NCBI GenBank assembly: GCA_036556965.1
Contig: DATBIO010000045.1
Span: 1 to 18,768 of the forward strand
Length of the DNA: 18,768 nucleotides
Direction of reading: 5' to 3'
Source: DATBIO01 sp036556965
Lineage (GTDB): Bacteria > Acidobacteriota > Vicinamibacteria > Fen-336
In this document: piece after piece, positions 7,598 to 14,154 of the stretch
Numbering within the stretch: position 1 is the first letter of the stretch
Layout: each line of letters opens with the position of its first letter
Notes under the pieces: model-generated
The model's database searches: none
Told to the model about the DNA's origin: nothing
The model's input: the letters and a program-made list of their open reading frames with translations, nothing else
Position numbers and translations under genes: made by a program

Positions 7598-8011
7598 CTA
7601 GCGCGGGATGGAGACGCGCTCCAGAGCGGCCCGCTGGCCGCCACGCAGCGCCGACGCCAGCTCGCGCTCCAAGCGCCCCTCGGGCAGGGTCCGGCCGCTG
7701 TGCCCACCCGTCCAGACCTCGCGCAGGATGTACCGCTCGCCGTACTTGTGGAAGACGAGCTTGGGCTGGGTGCGCTCCTTGGCCTGGGCGCTGGCGGGCA
7801 GCGCGACGGCGCCCCCACGGAGGCCGGTCACCCGCAGCATGTTGTTCACCGTGGTCACGTGGTACACGCCCGCCTCCAGCGTCGCGTCGTTGACGCTGAA
7901 GTCGAACGGGATGTTCACGCGGATCTCCGCCGCCTCGATGGGGGCGGAAACCACCAGCAGCGCCACCACCAGCCCGGCCGCCCGCAGAACGCCTTCGAGT
8001 CCCTTCCGCAT
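7598..8011 (-). CDS. Small secreted protein of an uncharacterised acidobacterial family
   Basis: A 137-aa exported protein. Residues 1-28 are a typical Sec signal peptide (positive MRKGLE, hydrophobic LVVALLVVSAP, end IEAAE). The mature part begins IRVNIPFDFSVNDATLEAGVY, a pattern I recognise from numerous small hypothetical proteins in Acidobacteriota ('vPFdF.v....LpAG.Y'), probably a small beta-rich fold. Later come LVFHKYGERYILREVW and GRTLPEGRLERELA, also typical of that family. No cysteines remain in the mature protein and no enzyme motif is visible; function is unknown. The ATG at 8011 is chosen over in-frame upstream starts because of AGGAGGG at 8015-8021 and because it begins the signal peptide. 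Upstream, 8012-8282 contains no gene I can support. Confidence 0.82.
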   Translation of the reverse strand: MRKGLEGVLRAAGLVVALLVVSAPIEAAEIRVNIPFDFSVNDATLEAGVYHVTTVNNMLRVTGLRGGAVALPASAQAKERTQPKLVFHKYGERYILREVWTGGHSGRTLPEGRLERELASALRGGQRAALERVSIPR

Positions 8012-8015
8012 CGTC

Positions 8016-8021
8016 CCTCCT
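8016..8021 (-). promoter_or_regulatory. Ribosome binding site of the small secreted protein
   Basis: AGGAGG on the minus strand, four bases before the ATG at 8011. It decides this start over the longer open frame that begins at 8110. Confidence 0.65.
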
Positions 8022-8112
8022 CTGCCGCCCGCAGCTGAGCGGCTCGACACAGGGGACGTGCGCGGGAGGCGATTGTTCGGCCGTGCACCCGACTCCAAGG
8101 CCATTCCCATGC

Positions 8113-8130
8113 CCGTCCACGAAAGGACGG
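8113..8130. repeat. Small perfect hairpin
   Basis: CCGTCC and GGACGG flank a six-base centre (ACGAAA) in the spacer between the 64-aa gene and the secreted-protein gene. There is no T tract. It could be a weak hairpin or chance. Confidence 0.2.
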
Positions 8131-8282
8131 CGCCAGCGCACGGAGGGCCGCCCCGGGCCGGCGAATCGGCTTGTGGATGGATGCGGGAGCGACGTCCTTG
8201 GAGGAGGGCGGGAGGGGCACGCGCACGGAGCGGCCGCGGCGCGGGAGCCGGGCTACGAGGCGGCGCGCGCGTCCACGACGGC

Positions 8283-8477
8283 CTAGCGGCCCAGCGCGGA
8301 GAGGCAGCCCACGGCGAGTCCGCGGCGGAAGAGGTCGGGGGCGTCGTCGTGGAGGGCGGCCACGTCGCGGACGTAGTCCGCGGCGTTGGCGTAGGCCGGC
8401 GGACCGCTCAGCAGCCGCTGGACGAGCAGGGCCGCCCGCTCGAAGCCGCCGAGGTATTCGCGAGCCCGCCGGTCCAT
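8283..8477 (-). CDS. Hypothetical 64-aa protein
   Basis: A small open frame with a good start: GGGGAGGG at 8482-8489 lies four bases before the ATG at 8477. Third positions are overwhelmingly G or C, like the surrounding genes. The protein (MDRRAREYLGGFERAALLVQ at its start, DLFRRGLAVG near its end) looks soluble and mostly helical, with no signal peptide, membrane segment or known motif. Its first 70 bases overlap, in another frame, the 3' end of the open VWFA frame. It could be a free-standing gene co-transcribed with the VWFA gene, or the displaced C-terminal part of that protein after a frameshift: long VWFA-related proteins often end in a helical repeat-like domain. I favour a separate gene because of its ribosome site, with low certainty. 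Confidence 0.5.
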   Translation of the reverse strand: MDRRAREYLGGFERAALLVQRLLSGPPAYANAADYVRDVAALHDDAPDLFRRGLAVGCLSALGR

Positions 8478-10552
8478 GCCACCCTCCCCGCTGCCGGGAC
8501 GCCTCGCACGAGGAGACGCGCGGCGGGAACGGGAGTTCCGTGCTCCGGGGGAACCGAGGAAAACCCCATCGGGCTCCAAGGAAGCGCGAGGGCGGCGCCG
8601 CGCGGGGGGACGAGGAACTGGCGCGTCACCTGGCCCAGGGGACGTCCCGCCGCCGAGACCACGGCGCGCGCGACGTAGCGCCCGGGGGCCAGCCCGTCCA
8701 CGGGGATCACGGCCTGCACGGTGCGCGCGCCCTGGGCGCGCGCGGGCGCGACCTGCGCGTCCACGCTCCGCAGGGCGGCCCCGGACTCTCCCGGCGCCAC
8801 CTCGATGGCCACCGTGATCTGCGCGAGCTGGTCTTCCGGCGCGTGCACCTCGAGGAACGCGGTCAGGGCGGGGCCGTCCGCCACCGCCTCGACCCCGGGC
8901 CGCAGGGTGGCCCCCTGCTCGCGCGCGGGCGGGGCGAGGATGAGGTCGGTCATGGACAGCGGGCCCGCGGTGGTGAGGGCGGCCTTCACCGGATGCTGCA
9001 CGCTCCCCCGGCGCCCGCGCGCGTCCGCGGCGGCCAGCTTCAGCGTGTAGAGGCCCGGCTCCACGGATGCCGTGCCCAGGTACGGCACCACCGCCGAGGC
9101 CGCGGCCGCCGCCTCCGGCTTGATGACTTGCACCCCCTGCGCGGCCAGGCGGCCCTGGGAGTCGATGAAGGCGAACCCCACCGTGAGCCCGGCGGGGTCG
9201 AAGCTGCGCCCGATCTCCGCGCTCACCAGCACGCGCACCTTGCCCCCTTCCCCGCGGTCCGGGAAGGTGTAGGTCGTCACCCGCAGGGGCAGCTCGGCGG
9301 CCAGGTGGGGCGACCGGATGGTGCGCGCCACCACGTCGCGGGCCTCCTCCCGCTTCTCGCGGGCGAAGGGCAGCGAGCGCCGGGCCCGCACGGTGGCCCC
9401 GGGGCGCCGCACCGCCACCTCGATGGTGTGGTCCTTGCCGTCCCGGTCGTTGCCCTCGGGCTCGAAGCCCAGCAGGTAGTAGCCGGAGATCTCACGCGCG
9501 ATGTGCTCCAGGGGCGCCCCCGAGCCCACGCTGCGGAAGACGTGGCCCCGCGTGAGGCTGGCCAGGCGGTAGAGGTCGCGCGTCAGCAGGTCGGAGTCCT
9601 CGAACCCGCCCAGGTCGGGCAGGGCGCGCCCGGCGTCGGGGGCACCGTCCTCGATGAGGATGCCGTAGAGGGCGACGCGCGCGGAGGCCGCCGCCACCGC
9701 CAGCTCCCGCAGCTCGCTCTTGGACTCCGCGGACAGCGCCTGGGTCATGAGCACCACCGTCTTGGCCGTGTCCATCTCCCGCAGGGAGTCCATGAGCAGG
9801 CGCAGCCCCTTCATCGAGACCTGCGAGTTGTGACGGAAGTTCTGGGCCGTGGAGATGGCCTCGCTCTCCAGGTCGTCCTCGCACTGGTCGCGCGCGGGGC
9901 CCGCCGGGAACGGGCACTCCCGCGTCACCACCTGCTCCCAGTCGTAGGACCCGCCGAGGTCGTAGCGCACGGCCTCGGCCAGGCTCACGCGCTGGCCGCG
10001 GAAGCGGGCCAGCCCCACCACCTTCTGCAGCGCGTTGCGCACCACGGAGTGATCGGTGGTGAAGGCGACCTGCGGCCCGCCGCCGGGCATGGTGACCAGG
10101 CCGACCTGGTCCTCGGGACCCAGCCGCCCCAGGAGGCGCTCCACCGAGTTGAGGACCAGGCGCCCGGAGCCGGCGCCGATGCCTGCCTGGTCCACCACCA
10201 CCACCACCACGCGCCCCCGCCGCACCGTCTCGTTGCTGCTGAAGTCGGTCACCGCGGGCGGGGCCGGCGGCGGCTCGTCGGCCTCGCCGAAGGCGAGGAA
10301 CTCCGCGGAGGTCACCTGGCGCCGCTGGCCGTCCACCGTGAGCGTGAAGTCGGCGGCGGAGAGGCCGCGCATGGGCCGCCCCTCCCCGTCCACCACGTTC
10401 ACGTCCACCGCCACCACGTCCGCTTCCGTGCCGAACACGGGCGGGGCCGGGCTCTGGGCGGCGGCCCGGGCGGGCAGCCACGCCACGCTCAGGACCACGG
10501 CGAGCGGCGCACGGCTCATGGGCAGGGCCCACTTTACCCTCTTGACGAGCAC
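8408..10552 (-). CDS. VWFA-related domain secreted protein (acidobacterial type)
   Basis: A 714-aa exported protein of the VWFA-related family found mainly in Acidobacteriota. Function is unknown; extracellular binding or assembly is assumed. A signal peptide occupies about residues 1-33 (basic MLVKRVK, end ARAAAQ). Residues 45-85 form the family's entry domain (VDVNVVDGEG, ADFTLTVDGQ). The VWA-like fold starts at RVVVVVVDQAG; Asp121 is kept, but the metal-site serines of DxSxS are missing. It closes near ISGYYLLGFEPEG, followed by beta-rich domains that probably form Ig-like folds. Two cysteines in ECPFPAGPARDQC could pair. GTG at 10552 is chosen because AGGAGG stands six bases before it; the ATG at 10519 has no such site. 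From about residue 657 the codon pattern collapses, so the last 58 residues are probably not original protein. Confidence 0.85.
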   Translation of the reverse strand: MLVKRVKWALPMSRAPLAVVLSVAWLPARAAAQSPAPPVFGTEADVVAVDVNVVDGEGRPMRGLSAADFTLTVDGQRRQVTSAEFLAFGEADEPPPAPPAVTDFSSNETVRRGRVVVVVVDQAGIGAGSGRLVLNSVERLLGRLGPEDQVGLVTMPGGGPQVAFTTDHSVVRNALQKVVGLARFRGQRVSLAEAVRYDLGGSYDWEQVVTRECPFPAGPARDQCEDDLESEAISTAQNFRHNSQVSMKGLRLLMDSLREMDTAKTVVLMTQALSAESKSELRELAVAAASARVALYGILIEDGAPDAGRALPDLGGFEDSDLLTRDLYRLASLTRGHVFRSVGSGAPLEHIAREISGYYLLGFEPEGNDRDGKDHTIEVAVRRPGATVRARRSLPFAREKREEARDVVARTIRSPHLAAELPLRVTTYTFPDRGEGGKVRVLVSAEIGRSFDPAGLTVGFAFIDSQGRLAAQGVQVIKPEAAAAASAVVPYLGTASVEPGLYTLKLAAADARGRRGSVQHPVKAALTTAGPLSMTDLILAPPAREQGATLRPGVEAVADGPALTAFLEVHAPEDQLAQITVAIEVAPGESGAALRSVDAQVAPARAQGARTVQAVIPVDGLAPGRYVARAVVSAAGRPLGQVTRQFLVPPRGAALALPWSPMGFSSVPPEHGTPVPAARLLVRGVPAAGRVAWTGGLANTSAASSGRPCSSSGC

Positions 10553-10558
10553 TTTGCC

Positions 10559-10564
10559 CCTCCT
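10559..10564 (-). promoter_or_regulatory. Ribosome binding site deciding the VWFA start
   Basis: AGGAGG on the minus strand, six bases upstream of the GTG at 10552. It supports the longer N-terminus with a basic n-region rather than the internal ATG at 10519. Confidence 0.65.
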
Positions 10565-10580
10565 GGCGAACGCGCGGCCG

Positions 10581-10602
10581 TGGCCCCGCGATCATGGGGC
10601 CA
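10581..10602. repeat. Inverted repeat upstream of the VWFA gene
   Basis: TGGCCCC and GGGGCCA flank an eight-base centre, about 30 bases before the VWFA start codon. It could be a leader hairpin, an operator, or the end of the upstream operon's transcript. No T tract follows. It lies in the 165-nt gap after the MFS gene, where I see no convincing promoter. Confidence 0.3.
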
Positions 10603-10717
10603 GGGAGGTCCGTCGCCCAGGCATGAAGACGAACGACCCGGCCTCACCCGATCCGGCAAGGCGCGCTGGTGCTGCCGATCGGCTCCGTAGCCAGGTTCGC
10701 CGGCTGACCGCTCCCGC

Positions 10718-12031
10718 TCAGGCGGCGGCGAGCGCGCGCTGCCGCCGCCGTTCCATGTCCCCGGCGACGGTGCGGGAGGCGGCGAAGAGCACGGCCGACG
10801 CGGCCACGGTGACGGCGGGGATCACGTACATGGCCGCGTGCAGCCCCGCCGCGCGGAAGCCCTCCGCCATCTGCTCCGCCCCCGCCTGGGCCATGGCCTG
10901 GCGCGCGAAGTGGTCGCTCAGCATCCCCGTGGCCATCGGCCCCAGGCTGGCCCCCAGCACGTACATGGCGAAGAAGTAGAGGGCCACCGCGGTCCCCCGC
11001 AGCCGGGGCTCCACCACGTCCTGGATGGCGGCGTAGACGGTGGCGTAGTACACGAAGCCCATGGTCGCCCCCAGGCCCATCAGGACCATGAAGGGCGCCG
11101 TGGCCCCGGGGGCCTGCCCGAGGGCGAGGTAGGTGCAGGGCGCGGCCAGGAGCATGGTGCCCGCGGAGAGGAGAAGGCGGCCGTCGGGGCGCCGCGCGCT
11201 GAGGCGGTCCGCGGCCCAGCCGCCGGCCAGGAGCCCGACCACGCCCACCGCGCCCAGCACCACCGCCGAGACGTTGTTGGCCTGGCGCAGCCCCATGCCG
11301 TGGAAGCGCTGCAGGAACGGGGTCTGGAAGGCGTTGATCGCGTACATGTTGAAGTTGTGGAGGGCGCCGGAGGCCACGATCCACCACAGCGTCGGGATGC
11401 CCATCACCAGGCGGTACGGGGAGGACGCGCCGGCGGAGGACGAGACGGCGTGCGCCTCCGCGGCGCCGCGCGCGGGCTCCGGCACCAGGAAGGCCAGGCC
11501 GCCCAGTATCAGGCCCGGAACGCCGGCGATGAGGAAGGCCGCGCGCCAGCCGAGGGTCTCGCCGATGACGCCGCTGCAGATGTAGGCCGCGAACAGCCCG
11601 AGGGGCAGCCCGAGCATGAAGACGGCCATGGCCCGCGCGCGCTGGCGGGGCGGGAAGAGGTCGCCGATCAGCGACTGCCCCGCCGGCGCGCAACTGGCCT
11701 CGCCCACGCCCACGCCCAGGCGCGTGGCGAAGAGGGCCCAGTAGGTCCCGGCCAGGCCGGAGGCCGCGGTGAGCACGCTCCACACCGTGACGCCGAGGCC
11801 GATCAGCCGCGTGCGGCTCCAGCGGTCGGCCAGCCGCCCCAGGGGCACGCCCACCGCGGCGTAGACGAGGGTGAAGGCCGTCCCCAGGATGCCCAGCGCG
11901 GTATCGCTGAGCCCGAACTCCTTGCGCACGGGCTCCCCCAGCGCCCCCAGCAGCTGGCGGTCGAAGAAGTTCATCAGGTTGATGCCGAAGAGGACGGCAA
12001 GCGCGAACCAGGGGCCGCGGGTCCCCGTCAC
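10718..12031 (-). CDS. MFS transporter (spinster-like)
   Basis: A 437-aa inner-membrane protein with about 12 hydrophobic segments and the major facilitator layout. FGINLMNFFDRQLLGAL is the first helix with the conserved Asp-Arg of spinster-like members. GRLADRWSRTRLIG is MFS motif A between helices 2 and 3. RLGVGVGEASCAPAGQSLIG matches the motif-B region in helix 4. A second-half loop, GGWAADRLSARRPDGR, repeats motif A. The start is GTG at 12031, overlapping the stop of the hydratase/dehydrogenase gene as GTGA, so it is the last gene of the fatty-acid-type operon and translationally coupled to it. Close relatives often move organic acids or lipids, so it may import the acid degraded by the operon, but substrate and direction are unknown. 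Confidence 0.9.
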   Translation of the reverse strand: MTGTRGPWFALAVLFGINLMNFFDRQLLGALGEPVRKEFGLSDTALGILGTAFTLVYAAVGVPLGRLADRWSRTRLIGLGVTVWSVLTAASGLAGTYWALFATRLGVGVGEASCAPAGQSLIGDLFPPRQRARAMAVFMLGLPLGLFAAYICSGVIGETLGWRAAFLIAGVPGLILGGLAFLVPEPARGAAEAHAVSSSAGASSPYRLVMGIPTLWWIVASGALHNFNMYAINAFQTPFLQRFHGMGLRQANNVSAVVLGAVGVVGLLAGGWAADRLSARRPDGRLLLSAGTMLLAAPCTYLALGQAPGATAPFMVLMGLGATMGFVYYATVYAAIQDVVEPRLRGTAVALYFFAMYVLGASLGPMATGMLSDHFARQAMAQAGAEQMAEGFRAAGLHAAMYVIPAVTVAASAVLFAASRTVAGDMERRRQRALAAA

Positions 12032-14154
12032 GCCCCCTCCGCGTCGAAGTCGGCGAAGGAGCGCCCCGACCCCGCCAGCCTCGCCAGCAGCGGGGCCGGC
12101 GTCCAGAAGGCGGGATCGGCGTGCGGGTTGGCGGCGAAGTCCCGCATGCGGGCCACCACGCGGGCCAGGCCCCTGCCGTCCGCGTGGAACATCGGCCCGC
12201 CGCGCGTGGCGGGGAACCCGTAGCCGGCCACGTACACCACGTCGATGTCCGAGGCGCGGGCGGCGATCCTCTCCTCCAGCAGCCGGGCGCCCTCGTTGAC
12301 CAGGGCCAGGACCAGCCGGTCCACGATCTCCTCGTCGTCCAGGGCGCGCGGGGCGCGGCCCAGCCGGCGACGGTGGGCGTCGATCAGCTCCCCCACTTGC
12401 GGCGAGGCCAGCGCGCGGCGCTCGCCCGGCGCGTAGTCGTACCAGCCGCCGCCCGTCTTCTGGCCGAAGCGGCCGCTCTCGCACAGCGCGTCGGCCAGGG
12501 GCGCGGCGGACCCCGCCCTCTTCTCCGCCGCGTGCCGCTTGCGGATGCGCCAGCCCACGTCGTTGCCCGCCAGGTCGGACATGCGGAAGGGCCCCATGGC
12601 CACCCCGAAGCGCTCCACGGCGGCGTCGATGGCGGCCGGAGAGGAGCCCTCGTCCAGCATGAGCATGGCCTGGTGGAGGTACCGGCCGACCATGCGGTTG
12701 CCGATGAAGCCGTCGCAGACGCCCGCCACCACCGCCGTCTTGCCCAGCGTCCGCGCGAGCTTGAGCACGGTGGCCAGCACGTCGGGGGCCGTGCGCGCGC
12801 CGCGCACCACCTCCAGCAGCCGCATCCGGTGGGCAGGGCTGAAGAAGTGCGTCCCCACCACGTCCGCGGGGCGCCCGGTGGCGAGGGCCAGGCGGTCCAC
12901 GTCCAGGGTCGAGGTGTTGGTGGCCAGGATGGCGCCCGTCCGCAGGACGCGGTCCAGGCGGCCGAAGACCTGCTCCTTCACTCCCATCTCCTCGAAGACC
13001 GCTTCCACCACGATGTCCGCCGTGGCGAGGTCCTCGTAGGACAGGGTGGGGCCGAGCAGCGCCATCCGCCGGTCGCGCTGCTCGGGGCTGAGCCGCCCCT
13101 TGCGCACGAGGCCGTCCACGACCGCGCGGATGCGCGCCACCGCCTGGTCCAACGGACCCTGGGCCACCTCCAGCAGGGTGACGGGGAGGCCCGCCTCCAG
13201 GAAGCACAGGGCGATGCCGACGCCCATGGTGCCGCCGCCCACCACTCCGGCGCCCCGCACCTCGCGCGCGGGCGTGCTCTCGGGCACGTCGGCGACGCGG
13301 GACGCCGTCCGCTCCGCGAAGAACACGTGCCGCAAGGCGCGCGACTCCTCGCCCGCCACCAGCTCCAGGAAGAGCGCGCGCTCCGTCCCGAGGCCCTGGG
13401 CGAAGGGGAGCCTGGCGGCCGCCACCGCCTCCACGCAGCGGAGCGCGGCCCCGGAGGGCGGGCGTCCCGCCTCGGCCGCCGCGCGCGCGGCCTGGAGCAG
13501 CGCCTCCGCCTCGGGGTCGTCCACCGCCCGGTCGCGCACGCGCGGGGGCGCCCCCCCGCGCGCCGCCGCGGCGCGCGCCACCTCGAGGGCGGCATCGAGG
13601 AGGCCGCCCTCCACCACGCGGTCGAGCAGCGGCGTGGCGGCCAGGGTGCGCGCGGCCACCGGGTCGCCGCGCACGATCAGGCGCAGCGCGTTCTCCACCC
13701 CCACCAGGCGCGGCAGGCGCTGTGTCCCGCCCGCGCCCGGGAGCAGCCCGAGCTTCACCTCGGGCAGGCCCAGGCGCGCGTCGGCGAGGGCCACGCGGTA
13801 ATGGCAGCCGAGGGCCAGCTCCAGCCCGCCGCCCAGGCAATGGCCGGCGATGGCGGCCACCACCGGCTTCGACCCCTCCTCGATGGCCGCGATGAGCTGG
13901 GGCAGCGTGGGCGCCCGGGCCGCGAGGGGCGTGCCGAACTCCCGGATGTCGGCGCCCGCCGAGAACCTCCCGTCCTCGCCCACCAGCACCACGGCGCCCA
14001 CGGCCGCGTCCCCGGCCGCCTCCGCCAGGGCCGCCGCCAGCTCGGCGCGCACGGGGTGGCCCAGGCTGTTCACGGGCGGGTTGCCGAAGGTGATCACGGC
14101 CACGGACCCGTCGACGCGGAGGTGTACGTGCCGGGAGGAGCCGGCCCCGCTCAC
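12028..14154 (-). CDS. Enoyl-CoA hydratase / 3-hydroxyacyl-CoA dehydrogenase fusion (FadB/FadJ-like)
   Basis: A 708-aa bifunctional beta-oxidation enzyme that hydrates 2-enoyl-CoA and then oxidises the 3-hydroxyacyl-CoA with NAD. Residues about 10-190 are the crotonase domain: SAGADIREF, GHCLGGGLELALG with Glu112, and GLPEVKLGLLPGAGG with Glu132. The two catalytic glutamates are 20 residues apart, as in FadB. From about 300 the Rossmann domain starts (GVVGGGTMGVGIA). NTSTLDVD and HFFSPAHRM (catalytic His436) follow, and then the helical C-terminal dehydrogenase domains with GNRMVGRY and GQKTGGGWYDY. The fusion order and length match multifunctional enzyme type 1 proteins. GTG at 14154 overlaps the upstream synthetase stop (GTGA), and the gene's own stop overlaps the MFS start (GTGA). 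No thiolase partner is in the window. Substrate chain length is unknown. Confidence 0.93.
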   Translation of the reverse strand: MSGAGSSRHVHLRVDGSVAVITFGNPPVNSLGHPVRAELAAALAEAAGDAAVGAVVLVGEDGRFSAGADIREFGTPLAARAPTLPQLIAAIEEGSKPVVAAIAGHCLGGGLELALGCHYRVALADARLGLPEVKLGLLPGAGGTQRLPRLVGVENALRLIVRGDPVAARTLAATPLLDRVVEGGLLDAALEVARAAAARGGAPPRVRDRAVDDPEAEALLQAARAAAEAGRPPSGAALRCVEAVAAARLPFAQGLGTERALFLELVAGEESRALRHVFFAERTASRVADVPESTPAREVRGAGVVGGGTMGVGIALCFLEAGLPVTLLEVAQGPLDQAVARIRAVVDGLVRKGRLSPEQRDRRMALLGPTLSYEDLATADIVVEAVFEEMGVKEQVFGRLDRVLRTGAILATNTSTLDVDRLALATGRPADVVGTHFFSPAHRMRLLEVVRGARTAPDVLATVLKLARTLGKTAVVAGVCDGFIGNRMVGRYLHQAMLMLDEGSSPAAIDAAVERFGVAMGPFRMSDLAGNDVGWRIRKRHAAEKRAGSAAPLADALCESGRFGQKTGGGWYDYAPGERRALASPQVGELIDAHRRRLGRAPRALDDEEIVDRLVLALVNEGARLLEERIAARASDIDVVYVAGYGFPATRGGPMFHADGRGLARVVARMRDFAANPHADPAFWTPAPLLARLAGSGRSFADFDAEGA

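Noticed and set aside
8060..8100. A TTGGAG / AACAAT pair on the minus strand as a promoter for the small secreted protein.
   Set aside because: Spacing is 15 bp and the hexamers match poorly. It is not better than chance by eye.
10612..10650. TTGCCG with a 17-bp spacer to TCGTTC (minus strand) as a VWFA promoter.
   Set aside because: The -10 element does not resemble TAnnnT, and no second feature supports it.
8171..10690. An 839-codon plus-strand frame opposite the VWFA gene.
   Set aside because: It is an antisense shadow. The minus strand carries the signal peptide, VWFA motifs and ribosome site.
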